From Conchocele bisecta (lineage: Eukaryota; Mollusca; Bivalvia; Lucinida; Thyasiridae), in NCBI GenBank assembly GCA_029237695.1, contig CM055265.1:83198447-83262446 (forward strand): 64,000 nt of DNA, given 5' to 3'. Positions within the stretch are counted from its first letter, which is position 1; every line of letters begins with the position of its first letter. Positions 22,005 to 33,297 of this stretch are shown in pieces. The notes beneath the pieces were generated by a model. The model ran no database searches, was not told the origin of the DNA, and worked only from the letters and a program-made list of their open reading frames with translations. A program made the translations under genes and the position numbers.

Positions 22005-22521
22005 TAAATGTACATCCCAACTCATTAGGCACAACTTTATAGGAATTAAATAAGTGTATAATTGTTTCACTATTCCACCAGTTCTTAAAAGCGCAAGTGC
22101 CTGCTATACAGATATAATTATTTAATAATATTTATTTTACTGAAAGTAACGCGCGGTGGTATCAGGCTATTTTCATATGCAAATGAGGCATGATATGATA
22201 TTTTTTAATTATTTATACTAATTAAATGCGTCACCTGAAAAAATAATATTTTCGACCGATTATAAAGCATGATCAGTGCACACCAAAACATAAATGCAAA
22301 GAATAAATAGTAACTTCCGTTAACATTTTAAGGAAACACCGTTATCGCCACTGATATTAGTGTGGAAATCTACGTCTGATATAAAATGTATAATAATGCC
22401 AATCAATACGTGGGATAATGGTGAATTAATGTTTATTTTTTCAGGGAATGTAGTATCTACATAAAATACAAAACTATCTGTCTCCCTATATTATAACCCT
22501 ATGGGTGGGCATGTACCTTTA
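22005..22521. mobile_element. F1: F-family MITE
   Basis: Left 'tgtacatcccaactcattag' and right 'gggtgggcatgtaccttta' match the F ends (cccactcagtaggcac and complement). The body includes 'tatcaggctattttcatatg'. It lies between C1 (minus) and C2 (plus). Confidence 0.75.
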
Positions 22522-22570
22522 ACTGCAGTCATTTCTATTTCCGATCAACGTCATTTATTTCGAAGTCATT

Positions 22571-22935
22571 GTAGAATAATTCAAGCACAAAAATATTTAC
22601 ACAGTTCCCTCACATTTGATTGGTCCGTAGCAAGTCTCTGTCCAAAATTTATATCCCAGTAAACTCCCACGCCGAACTACTTTCCGTAACCGTGAGACGC
22701 AGTTAAAATAATTCTTAAGAAAACGGAAAATAAACACATTTTCTTGATGAATTTATTTCAAATGCTGGAATTATAAGGAATGAATGACCTTTTTGTTGAA
22801 TTTATCGGGGATATAAACTTGGAAAAGTCGCGGGAATACTGGACGAGGCCTTCCGGCCTTCGTCCAGTATTCCCGCGACTTTTCCAAGTTTATACCCCGA
22901 TAAATTCCACAAAAAGGACATTCATTCCTATAGTG
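22571..22935 (+). mobile_element. C2: C-family element
   Basis: 'gcacaaaaatatttacacag' through 'cagtaaactcccacgccgaa' to the terminal hairpin 'gtcgcgggaatactggacga / cgtccagtattcccgcgac' centred near 22,854. Its left part is the inverse of C1. Confidence 0.85.
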
Positions 22936-23043
22936 ATCGCCGATTTAACTTTACCGCCAATTCCACCATACTTTTAGGTAATACTTGTGTCATATGTATA
23001 TTGTATTTTCCTTAATCCAGTGCTAGGCGGCGTTTGTATCAAG

Positions 23044-23386
23044 GACTGACATAGAGAATAGTAGGTCCGTACCGTGAATGGGAAAACAATATCTGGCAAG
23101 GCTTAGGAAACGGGATGGGCTCGGCTCCCATCCCATTTCCGTGCCGCACCAGATATTGTTTCCCATTCACGACACTAACCTGCTATTCCTGTTATCCCGT
23201 CAACGCCTACAAATAGCTTTAAAATGCAAAACATAACCCCAGATGCACCTTAAAATCGGAGAATCGACTAATGTGACAACCGCACATATCCATACGCAGT
23301 GATTGGGTCGTATTGCCAGGATATAAAAAAATGTTTCACTGCACCGTGCTTCACGGCACATACGCATTGTGTCGACGGGATAAAAT
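23044..23386 (-). mobile_element. B3: B-family MITE, minus, expanded
   Basis: Same two hairpins as B1 but reversed, with an extra ~70 bp between them (about 23,235-23,305). It meets B4 head to head at 23,386/23,390. Confidence 0.8.
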
Positions 23387-23389
23387 ACA

Positions 23390-23830
23390 TTATCCCGTCA
23401 ACACAGTGCGTATGTGCCGTGAAACACGGTGCCGTGAAAAATTTGTGATATCCAGTCAATACTATTTTTGCATTTTACAGCCATTTGTAGGTGTTGACGG
23501 GATAAATAGAATAGTAGGTTAGTGCCGTGAATGGGAAAACATATCTGGGGCGGCACGGAAACGGGATGTGCTCGGCAGAGCCTCGCTCATCCCGTTTCCT
23601 GAGCCTTGCCAGATATGTTTTCCCATTCACGGCACTAACCTACTATTCTCTATCTATTTTCCTTATTTCTGAACCAAAGTATGTATATGTTGTGACCACT
23701 CATTTGAACCGTCTCGGCGAGACGGTTCAAATGAGTGGTCACAACATATACTTCTGATGAGAAATAAAGAAATTCTTGAGCCTTGCCGGATATTTTTTCC
23801 CATTCACGGCACTAACCTACTATTCTCTAT
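23390..23830 (+). mobile_element. B4+D: composite MITE
   Basis: Same B-D-partial B order as 18,852-19,299, nearly identical including the D hairpin (about 23,688-23,752). This supports movement of the composite as one element. Confidence 0.85.
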
Positions 23831-23879
23831 GTACAGTTCAAGACACAAATGAACAGGTGCAATACAACCACACTTGCGA

Positions 23880-24260
23880 TGTATATTTATAGCCCCCGCA
23901 ACGAGTTGTGGGGGGGGGGGGGCGTATACTGGAGTCAGGTTGTCCGTCCGTCCGTCCGTCCGTCCGTCCGTCCGGTCCGTCCGTCCGTCCGTCCGTCCGT
24001 CCGTCCGTCCGTCCGTCCGTCCGCGTCCGTTCCGTCCGCCGTCCGTCCGTCCGTCCGTCCGTCCGGGCACACGAATTGGCAGTTACGTGACTATGTCACA
24101 TAGGGATGGACTTGTTAAAGGTTAGGGTTAGTAACATAACTAATAGAAAAAACTAACGAATAATTTATTTATGTGACACTTATTCCGTTTATGTGACACC
24201 TTTTTAAAGAACAAATGGTCACATAAGTATCCATTCGCGAGAACGTCCGTGCGTGCGTCC
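23880..24260. repeat. Poly-G and (GTCC)n with flanking repeat
   Basis: A 14-base G run near 23,910 is followed by ~125 bp of (GTCC)n (23,937-24,066) with occasional slippage. The 'agcccccgcaacgagttgtg' lead-in suggests an interspersed element carrying a simple repeat. The V-R-P-S ORFs are simple-repeat artefacts. Confidence 0.85.
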
Positions 24261-24269
24261 GCAAGTCCG

Positions 24270-25260
24270 TAAACTTAACATCAGAGAAATATTGTTATAA
24301 CTTCTATTTCCTTCATCTAAAATGCTTAATATTTCACACATGCATTCCTGTAAGGCTCTACTACCATGCCGTGCCAAATCCACGACCGTCCAACCCCCGC
24401 TGATCCCAAGGTCAAGGTCAAATACTTAGTCTCTTTACAATTTAACTTAACATCAGAGAAATATTGTTATAACTTCTATTTCCTTCATCTAAAATGCTTA
24501 ATATTGCACACATGCATTCCTGTAAGGCTCTACTACAATGCTGTGCCAAATCCACGACCGTCCAACCCCCGCTGATCCCAATGTCAAGGTCAAATACTTA
24601 GTTTCTTTACAAAACTTAACATCAGAGAAATATTGTTATAGCTTCTATTTCCTTCATCTAAAATGCTTAATATTTCACACATGCATTCCTGTAAGGCTCT
24701 ACTACCATGCTGTGCCAAAGCCACGACCGTCCAAACCCCGCTGATCCCAATATCAAGGTCAAATACTTAGTCTCTTTACAAAACTTAACATCAGAGAAAT
24801 GAGTTATAACTTCTATTTCCTTCATTGAAGATTCTTATATTATTTCACTTGTGCATTCCTCTTAGGTTGTTCTATCATGCTGTGACATATCTACGATCGT
24901 CCAACCCCCGCTGATCCGAAGGTCAAGGTCACATACTTAGTCTCTTTACAAAACTTGCCATCAGAGAAATATGTTATAGCTTCTATTTCTTTCATTGAAA
25001 ATTCTTAATATTTCATGCATGCATTCCTCTAAGGCTCTACTATCATGCTGTGACAAATTCCCGCTGATCTCGAGGTCAAGGTCACATACTTAGTCTCTTT
25101 ACAAAACTTAACATCAGAGAAATCGGTTATAACTTATATTTCCTTGCTCGGATCTGCTTCACATTTCACACACGCATTGCTCCAATGGACCTCTACCACC
25201 CTGTGACAAATGCACGTGCATGCCGCTCCCGCTAAGCCCAGAGTCAAGGTCACAAGCCCA
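24270..25260. repeat. P array: ~170-bp tandem repeat, six units
   Basis: 'aacatcagagaaat' recurs at 24,277, 24,449, 24,618, 24,787, 24,958 and 25,110. Spacings are 172, 169, 169, 171 and 152. Each unit ends in '(g)gtcaaggtca(a/c)atactta'. Divergence rises to the right. The short ORFs repeat with the unit and are not genes. Confidence 0.9.
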
Positions 25261-25521
25261 CACACTTGGAATTTTTTACATATTTTAGGGGTACCTGGGC
25301 CCACGCGGAGGGTATTCCATAAGCCTCGCTTACTGACCAATCTAGTTTTTTCTGGAAGCCGCGTTTGCCGATTACCATGGACCGCGTTACTATGTCTTGT
25401 TATTAATTTAGTACTTCTCAATTGCACAAATCAATTCATGTACTTTAATTATAGATTGCTATTGTATTTCTGACCGAGGTGTACAATTCACCTGAATAAA
25501 TTTGTAGCTATAATGTTTATA

Positions 25522-25730
25522 CAGTGAAACATCTCTAATCCGGACACCCTGGGGAGGTCCCCAGGGTGTCCGGCTTAGAGAGGTGTCACTGTAAATTGAG
25601 CATTTGATCATTCTCAGCCATAGTTGTGTGCTATGCGATCACGAACAGACGTTATCACCGGAGATAAATGACCAAGAAACTCATAAAAAATAAGAGCACA
25701 TTTGTTGTTGTCTTTAGAGAGGATCCACTG
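25522..25730. mobile_element. L1: TA-flanked MITE, pogo/Tigger-like ends
   Basis: CAGTGAAACATCTCTAATCC at the left and complementary GATCCACTG at the right, each flanked by TA. An internal hairpin 'ggacaccctgggga.. ccccagggtgtcc' is present. TA duplication and CAGTG ends suggest a non-autonomous pogo/Tigger-type element (inference). Confidence 0.75.
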
Positions 25731-25872
25731 TAATGCTGAAAAAAACTGATGGTTACTACATGTAATTTATTTCATTTCAATTTGTGTGATCTTGATCACT
25801 TACAGTCCATATAGCAACATTCCATATATTGATTGTTTTAATTTCTGTCATATCCAAGACACTGTCCCTTTA

Positions 25873-26246
25873 AAGGTACATACCCCACTCAGTAGGCACA
25901 AAATGTTATCAGAAACATCATCTGAGACATTTTCTGGCAAAGAAAACATTCATCCACCATTACCCCACGTATTGATTGGCAGTATTACACATTTTATATC
26001 GGACGTAAATTTCTACACTGATATCAGGGGCGATAACCGTGTTTCCTTAAAATGTTAAGGGACATTACTATTTATTATCTGTATTTATTGTTTGATGTGC
26101 AATGACCATACTTTATTATCGGTCGAAAATATTATTTTTTCAGGTGACACATTTACTTAGTATAAATAGTTAAAAAATATCATACATGTACCTCATTTGC
26201 ATATAAAAATTAGTCTGATCCCACCGCGCTATCACTGAGTGGGCAT
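25873..26246 (-). mobile_element. F2: F-family MITE
   Basis: Left 'cccactcagtaggcacaaaa'; the right end keeps only 'actgagtgggcat'. The body is the complement of F4 ('gatatcaggggcgataaccg'). The 90-codon ORF is incidental. Confidence 0.8.
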
Positions 26247-26561
26247 TCGCTTTTACTTTAACTGTGCACTAACATTCGGACTGGCTGAGGGTACCTGCAC
26301 TGCTAATGACCGAATTTCCGTGCCATAATTCAGTACAGTGTCTTCATTGCTTTCGTGTTTTTTTATTCGGCGGTAATAAAGTTCGCGATCAACGTGATAT
26401 TAGCTGATACCGGGGTCAGTAATTCAGTGTTTATTTACAAGTACAGGTTACAAGATATCAGATAGAGGAACACAAACATGCAGTGGTTCACAAACTAACT
26501 ACAATGTGGTATCACAGTATTTGACTCCTGACCGCCGATATGACATGCAGTTATTCAAAAC

Positions 26562-26778
26562 CAGTAAAATGTTCGTAAGTGCAAACCTATGATAGTCTGT
26601 ACATTTCACATTAACAATGTTTCCTTGTAAACAATTATTGGATTTACATTTATTGAGCATAGGCTGCATAAGCAGCCTATGCTCAATAAATGTAAATCCA
26701 TCAATTGAAGTTTCCAGACGATTCCAAATTTGCACTTACGAACATTTTAGTCGTACGAAGTTTAGTGAAACGGCCCCC
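26562..26778. mobile_element. A3: A-family MITE, left tip lost
   Basis: Starts inside the left TIR ('agtaaaatgttcgtaagtgc'), complete from there to 'gtttagtgaaacggccccc'. The centre is 'gctgcataagcagc'. Confidence 0.85.
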
Positions 26779-26788
26779 AGGTAAGGTT

Positions 26789-26911
26789 AGTGTCTTTTGT
26801 TATCAAATTTACCAGGCTCGGTGAGGAAACGCGTAGGAATTTCGAGGCTCGCCTCGAAATTCCTACGCGTTTCCTAGCCGAGTCTCATAAATTTGATGTC
26901 AACGGACACTA
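26789..26911. mobile_element. V1: palindromic MITE, 123 bp
   Basis: Near-perfect arms from 'agtgtcttttgttatcaaat' to a centre at 26,850 ('cgaggctcgcctcg'). A diverged relative with a different core is at 56,229-56,435. Confidence 0.8.
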
Positions 26912-27396
26912 CTGTCTGTTTCACGAAAGCTGCCCAAATTCTACGGCTATATAAACAATTCATAAACAATATTTGTTTCGATAATATTAAATTAAAGGAA
27001 AATTTAAGAATGAGTCTTCTTATTATTTCGTGAAATTTGGTCAAATATTGATTTTATTGTGAAAAAAAACAATTAGAATTTAGAATTTCAGAAATACAGG
27101 ACGGATTTTCAAAATTTAACTTTCGTTTTCTTAGGTATATCATTTCCAAGCTATTTAACCAGGTTTCGAAGTCAATTTTCAAAATATTTCGTTCTTGACT
27201 CCCCCTACCCCTCCCCCCCCCCCCCCCCCCTCCACAGCTGCTCTACCTCCTTTTCCCCCATGTTAAATTCACATAGAGAAATACTTTTTTCGCAATAAAA
27301 TTCAAAAAATAAAAAGAAGGATCATTCTTAAATTTTGCTATATTTTTTTATGTTATTTAAAAAAATATTGTTGGGAAGGTTTCGTGAAACAGACAA
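26912..27396. mobile_element. M1: M-family MITE with poly-C
   Basis: TIR 'tgtctgtttcacgaaagctg' with complement ending 'ttcgtgaaacagaca'. The interior has an 18-base C run (about 27,213-27,230). Other copies are at 52,007 and 56,443. Confidence 0.8.
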
Positions 27397-27469
27397 TATG
27401 CTTGGTTTTATGCAAGTAAATGATCAACTATAAAATTGTTTTCGCTGAAAAAGAAGACAGAATTGTTAG

Positions 27470-27700
27470 AATTGTTTACGTTGTGTCATTACACTGACGT
27501 CAGTCGGTAACGTCATAATTATTATGACGCCGTTCGACCAATGAAAAGTCAGTTTTCAATTATTGTTTACCCGTATATTCGCATCAGAGTAATGCCTGAT
27601 ACGACATCATGTTATCAATCAGTACGTATTGTGACAATAAAGCTCGTTACCTGATAAAGCAATATAAAGAGACATCACCGTACAACGTGCTGTTGCAGCT
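27470..27700. repeat. Z repeat, copy 1
   Basis: 'gtgtcattacactgacg' ... 'cgaccaatg' ... 'atgttatcaatcagtacgtatt' ... 'ggttacctg'-like modules occur in the same order at 49,890-50,090. No TIR seen. Confidence 0.6.
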
Positions 27701-28046
27701 GCACACAACGATAGCGGAGCGCGATTATTTTTACAATGTGAGGCCTGGGAAATCATCGTGAACAACTAGTTAATCCCATGGATTTTGTGGCACATTTTCG
27801 CATAGTTTAGCAATGGCCATGCACTACTGTTGTTGTGGCATCACAGCACGTGTGTTATACATGTATGAGTGCAGTATACGAGTCTCGGCCTACAGAATAA
27901 CAGAAAATAACAAATTCAAATAAAAGTTAACAAAACTATGGGGCACTTTTTTTACATTTTAACCAAAGACAATCAAAATAACCTCATGTAACAAGCTAAC
28001 CGTGTTAACCCATGTCACCAACACCACTCGTACATGCACACGTATG
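27701..28046. other. No recognisable feature
   Basis: Unique-looking spacer; no ORF above 60 codons or inverted repeat. Confidence 0.4.
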
Positions 28047-28205
28047 TGACTACAGAAATGGGGATTATGGGTTTTGCGACCAGTGTAGATCCAGATCAGC
28101 ATGTGCATCCGCACAGTCCGATCATGCGTTGCACTATTCGCTATTCCATTAATGAAACACCCGTCATGCTTCTAGCAAGCAATATATATCATTATCATGC
28201 TACAG
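28047..28205. mobile_element. I4: partial I-family MITE
   Basis: From a degraded 'tgactacagaaatggggatt' through 'gaccagtgtagatccagatc' and 'gaaacacccgtcatgcttct'. The right third and right TIR are missing. Confidence 0.7.
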
Positions 28206-28327
28206 GAATCTGTTATTTGAACTATATAATTATGTGAATGTACACCTGGATTGAAATATGCAACGGCTGTAGGTAACGAAAGTATCACACATTCAGTTTT
28301 AGTCCGTTCCAAGCAATACCACAATAC

Positions 28328-28702
28328 CAACGTGTATGATCACGTGGTACTAACAACAACAACAAGTACTGAAACTTCCAGAATCCATCCGATTCAAAGT
28401 ACGCATTCTTTTATATTGTCCTTATTACGTAACGGATTTTGATGAAATGTTGCGCATCAAACGCGTCTTGTTAAGCTGCATTTGGTGGTCTCTGTACTTT
28501 GGCCCAAACTTCTGTCGTATAAGTCTGTGCCGTACTCCCTGGACGACCAAATGCAGATGAAGATGCGTTTGCTGCGCCATATTTCATCAAAATCCATTTC
28601 ATATTAAGGAAAATATCAAATAATACTTGCTTTGGAATGGGCAAGATTTCAACACTTTCATCCACTGTTGTTGTTGTTATAACCACGTGATCATGCACAT
28701 TG
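28328..28702. mobile_element. J4: J-family MITE, internally shortened
   Basis: Left 'caacgtgtatgatcacgtgg', right 'ccacgtgatcatgcacattg'. The central hairpin arms are deleted compared with J2. Confidence 0.8.
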
Positions 28703-29004
28703 AATACCATGTATACGAGTATACTCGACTGCATTCAATATGCAACATTTAGTTTTGATTTAACTTTCAGCATTGGTGCTACACTCTCTGCAGGCGTAAA
28801 ATGTTTTACGTCGACAAATACACCGGTTTTCTAACGAGATGCGACTCAGCTCTACCTAGCCTAACCCCATGTTCGCAGTATTTCCTGCATGAAGCCTGAC
28901 AAGAAGTATTTTGTTGGATTAAATCTGGGTCATATGAATACTGATAACCCAGATTAGATAAATGCTTTTGTGATACCCATGCTATTTCTAGCACTTGATC
29001 TGCG

Positions 29005-29412
29005 GTTATTATAGGAATGAATGGCCTTTTTGTGGAATTTATCGGGGTATAAACTTGGAAAAGTCGCGGGAATACTGGACGAAGGCCGGAAGGCCTCGTA
29101 CAGTATTCCCGCGACTTTTCAAAGTTTATATCACGGCCTTCGTCCAGTATTCCCGCGACTTTTCCAAGTTTATACCCCGATAAATTCCACAAAAAGGCCA
29201 TTCATTCCTTATAATTCCAGCATTTGAAATAAATTAATCAAGAAAATATGTTTATTTTCCGTTTTCTTAAGAATTATTTTAACTGCGCCTGACGATTACG
29301 GAAAGTAGTTCGGCATGGGAGTTTACTGGGATATAAATTTTGGACAGAGTCTTGCTACGGGCCAATAAAATATTAGGGAATCGTGTAAATATGTTTGTGC
29401 TGGAATTATTAC
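29005..29412 (-). mobile_element. C3: C-family element with duplicated hairpin end
   Basis: The hairpin segment 'gtcgcgggaatactgg' occurs three times (two arms plus an additional arm, 29,055-29,165) before the usual C body in minus orientation, ending 'tttgtgctggaattatt'. It suggests a local fold-back duplication. Confidence 0.8.
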
Positions 29413-30219
29413 TGAATAAATTGGGTCTGATGCTTATTTGGCCAGTCTGAAATCCTGTCCATTCACAAAACAATGTTCTGCCAACCTACCACGAAAATCA
29501 AAACTTTTTTTGGCCATCTAGTAAAAACAGTTGTTTCACGTTTGGTGAACCAAGAGCTGTTCTATTATGGCATATCAATAGCGACCCGTGACATCGAAAA
29601 CTCATTATCTATGGATATCAAAGATATCGATATGTATTATATTTCGCTCAATGGCGGAGGAAAATGCCGTTATGACATATGTGGTAGCCCAGTGTAGTCC
29701 TGAATCAACAACGTGTTTGCAAACACATACCTGCTTCATTGCGTCCGTGGTTTGCTAGTATTATTAAAATTGTCTCTTTACCCGAATGGCGAACAGTGTA
29801 GATCCTGATCAGACTGCGAAAGCGCAGTCTGATCATGGACTACACTGATCGCAAAAAGCATAATTGACATTTAGACAACCGTGTGTTGTCCAACGTTTGA
29901 AGTCAATTCAGCCTGGTTTAAACAGTGCATTTCGGAAAATAATACTAACTAGCTCTCTGATCACTTCATAAGTACAGTCAGTGCGCATTCCATTGACTAT
30001 TGCACGGACTTACCTTATTTTGGATGAGACAGCAAAACGAAAACACGCAATTATACCCTTACAAATAGATACAATTTATAGAATAATTTAACTTTTATCA
30101 AGCTATATCTTGTCACATTTACATGGGAACGCTGCGGGTTATCAGGCAATGGCAAATTTAGTATTTACGACTTGGGTACTTAGACATACGACTAGGCTAC
30201 ATGTTTCACCATTAGAGTG
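29413..30219. other. Mostly unique; I-like hairpin
   Basis: 29,788-29,855 is a short hairpin built from I-family modules ('gtagatcctgatcagactgc' and complement). No gene-like ORF. Confidence 0.45.
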
Positions 30220-30225
30220 TTATTC

Positions 30226-30571
30226 TACAGAGCCCCGCAGGGGACATGGCTTTTTTATTAATTCGTTCCCACAAATTAACAATTCGTTCCCTCAATTTAA
30301 CAATTCGTTCCCTCGAATTAACAATTTGTTCCCACGATATAACAATTCGTTCCCTCAATTTAACAATTCGTTATTACGAAATAACAATTCGTTCCCTCGA
30401 AATAACATCAAACAGCGTCAAAGTATATCAAAGGTTGCGAACGCAGCTGGGAATGAATTATTATTTTATGGGAACAAATTGTTAAATTGAGTGAACGAAT
30501 TGTTATTTCGTGAGAACGAATTGTTATTTCGTGGGAACTAATTAATAAAAAAAGACTTCTACGTCCCCGTA
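30226..30571. mobile_element. H4: H-family element with exact 6-bp duplication
   Basis: Left end TACAGAGCCCCGCAGGGGAC; right end 'acgtccccgta' has lost the GGGGCTC part. Flanks TTATTC (30,220-30,225 and 30,572-30,577) are identical. 21-bp arrays are present, with a short unrelated stretch at 30,405-30,450. Confidence 0.9.
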
Positions 30572-30618
30572 TTATTCAGGTAAGATCAGGAGGTTGCACA
30601 ACAAAAACAGGAGGTGAC

Positions 30619-31570
30619 TACGGTGGCATAGAGGGAGGGGATATGCACATATTTTTGCGCACACGGTAGACTTTGAATGCGCACTCGGTAATGGTCGTGT
30701 GCGCATGCAGTAGGCTTTCCGTGCGCACTCGGTAACTTTCGTGTGCACATGCGGTAACTTTCGTGTGCACATGCGGTAACTTTCGTGTGCACATGCGGTA
30801 ACTTTCGTGTGCACATGCGGTAACTTTCGTGTGCACATGCGGTAACTTTCGTGTGCACATGCGGTAACTTTCGCGTGCACATGCGGTAACTTTCGTGTGC
30901 ACATGCGGTAACGTTCGTGTGCACATGCGGTAACTTTCGTGCACATGGGTAACGTGGTGCACATGCGGTAACTTTCGTGTGCACATGCGGTAACGTTGTC
31001 ACATGCGGTAAGCGTTGTGGCACATGCGGTACGTTCCGTGTGTACTCGGTAACTTTCGTGTGCACATGCGGTAACTTTCGTGTGCACATGCGGTAACTTT
31101 CGTGTGCACATGCGGTAACTTTCGTGTGCACATGCGGTAACGTTCGTGTGCACATGCGGTAACTTCGTGTGCTAGCGTAACTTTGTGTGCACATGCGTAA
31201 CTTTCGTGTGCACATGCGGTAACTTTCGTCGTGCACATGCGGTAACTTCGTGTGCATGCGGTAACACTTTCGTGTGCACTGCTTTGGTAATCTTTCGTTG
31301 TGCACTGCGGTAACTTTCGTACGTCGTGCACATGCGGTAACGTTCGTGTGCACATGCGGTAATTTCGTTCGTGTGCACATGCGGTAGGTTCAGTTCCGTT
31401 CGTATCGGTAACTTCGGTGAACATGCGTATTTCCGTGCTCTGTGCACATGCGGTAACTTTCGTGTGCACATGCGGTAACTTTCGTGTGTACATGCGGTAA
31501 CGTTCGTGTGCACATGCGGTAGGCGTTCCGTGCGTACTCGGTAACTTTCGTGTGCACATGCGGTAAACTG
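30619..31570. mobile_element. R1: ~950-bp 22-bp tandem array with R-type end
   Basis: Begins 'tacggtggcatagaggga', matching the TIR of R2. The interior is a 22-bp unit ('gtgcacatgcggtaactttc' plus two bases), ~40 units, regular at 30,720-30,930 and very irregular at 30,940-31,440. No right TIR is visible. The 22-bp period gives ORFs of His/Thr/Cys/Arg repeats on the minus strand; these are not genes. Confidence 0.75.
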
Positions 31571-31619
31571 CAAGCGCAAGCGGTAGTCTAGCCAATGAAA
31601 CAACGTGAAATATACACCA

Positions 31620-32045
31620 ATTAATGTTATCATACACACTGGTGACATGCCATACCGCTATGTATCCATACTGATGACAGGCCATACAGGTGTGTATAGT
31701 AGTGGTGCCATGCCATACTGGAGTTTGTACATACTGGTGACATGCCGTACTGGTGTGTATATATACTGGTGACATGCTATACTATTGTGTATATATAATA
31801 TGGACGACAGGTCATACTGGTGTATTTACATACTGGTGACATGTTATACGGCTGTGTAGGCACATGGGTGACATGCATTGCAGCTGTATATACATACTGG
31901 TGACGGACCATACTGTTGTGTATACACACTGGTGGCATACCGTACTGCTGTGCTTGCATAATGATGACATACCACACTAGTGTGTATGCATACTTGTGAC
32001 AGGCCTTGCTGGTGAATATTCACACTAGTGACAAGCCATACTATA
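31620..32045. repeat. ~32-bp tandem array
   Basis: Degenerate unit around 'tactggtgacatgccatact' plus 'ggtgtgtatata', about 13 copies. It directly follows R1. No coding value. Confidence 0.8.
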
Positions 32046-32055
32046 ATAAGTTGGG

Positions 32056-32298
32056 TTTTGCCCTTTCAACAATACAGGCCTGTATAGTGGTATTGGCAAA
32101 AAGTGTAGATCCAAATGAGCCGGCTAGTGACGAGCCGTCTCATCAGGATCTACAATTTTGCAAGTAATTTTCATATTTTTGAGAGCGAAAACGCCCCCTT
32201 ATCATAAATGGACTAGTCTGAAAATTATTTTATGATGATTGGATTGGTCGGAAAATTAACATATCAAAATTAATTCCAGTTACTTAGAGGTGAAAGCT
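32056..32298. mobile_element. K1: K-family MITE, ends eroded
   Basis: Body matches K2, including the hairpin 'gccggctagtgacgagcc', 'gcaagtaattttcatatttt' and 'ttggattggtcgg'. The TTAACCCTTT ends are degraded. Confidence 0.7.
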
Positions 32299-32365
32299 TT
32301 AACTGGAGAGAATTTCCACAGAATAGCTATATGTATCGTATTACGGACATTGTTTTTCTTGAATT

Positions 32366-32592
32366 GTGGCTGTGACTGGAGAAATGGGGATTTGTGGCCA
32401 GTGTAGCTCCTGCTCAAACAGCACACTCGTGTAGCCTGATAACAATCTGTATTGCTTGTTAGAAGCATGGCGGGAGGTGCATTGATGAAATGGCGAATAG
32501 TGCAGATCCTGTTCACGCTGTGCATCAGGATGATCTGGATCTACACTGGTCGCAGAAACCCATAAGCCCCATTTCTCCAGTCACAGCCACGA
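32366..32592. mobile_element. I2: I-family MITE, complete
   Basis: TIRs 'tgtggctgtgactggagaaa' and its complement ending 'agtcacagccac'. Internally like I1. Confidence 0.87.
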
Positions 32593-33047
32593 TTAATTAG
32601 CATTGAGAACCTCCTGATTACCATTTATTCTACTATTTTAATAGTATTAGCAACTATAATAGCAAATATCTATATATATTTATGCAATGGCCGGTAAGAC
32701 TTTCAGTTATTGCTGAGCAGAAACAAAACTAACTATTAAATAGCTGGCTATGGATGATTAGGATTATGGCTAAACTATTGTTTCCTTATAATCGAATCGA
32801 CGGATTCATTTCAACATCTTCGTCGCCTGTATTAATTAACTTTCGGAGATTCGGTGGCTTACAGACGCATTCAAACGTATTAAACTGTCAAAAACATGAA
32901 TGTGGCGACAGTGTGTCTTAACTAATTCTGCGAACATCTTAAAGGTGTACTAACATGTGACGTTATTGATGTCGTAGTTTTGTATTGCATGTCCGGAATG
33001 TGACGTACACGTATGTAGACTCAGTACGTGTAACAGTGACTGGTACA
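32593..33047. other. No recognisable feature
   Basis: Unique-looking spacer. Confidence 0.4.
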
Positions 33048-33294
33048 TTAACCCTTTGAACCCGAAATCCCGCTATAGCGGTTTATGCAAAAAGTGCAGA
33101 TCCAGATGGGTCGGCTCGTAACGAGCCGTCTCATCAGGATCTGCACTTTTTGCAAGTAATTTTCATATTTCTTAGAACAAAAACACCCCCTTTTCATAAA
33201 TGGACGAATCTGAAAATCATTTTGTGACCATTGGATTGGTCGGAACATTAGCATATCACAGTCCATTCCAGTTCCTTAGGATTGAAAGGGTTAA
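33048..33294. mobile_element. K2: TTAA-flanked MITE
   Basis: Bounded by TTAACCCTTT at 33,048 and AAAGGGTTAA at 33,294. The TTAA target and CCCTTT ends resemble non-autonomous piggyBac elements (inference). Internal hairpin 'gtcggctcgtaacgagcc'. Confidence 0.75.
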
Positions 33295-33297
33295 ATG

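Noticed and set aside
23849..24125. Arg/Pro/Ser/Val repeat ORFs
   Set aside because: (GTCC)n read in different frames.
30572..31775. Long minus-strand ORFs (up to 264 codons) rich in Cys, His, Thr and Arg
   Set aside because: They follow a 22-bp tandem repeat in several frames at once and lack any non-repetitive domain.
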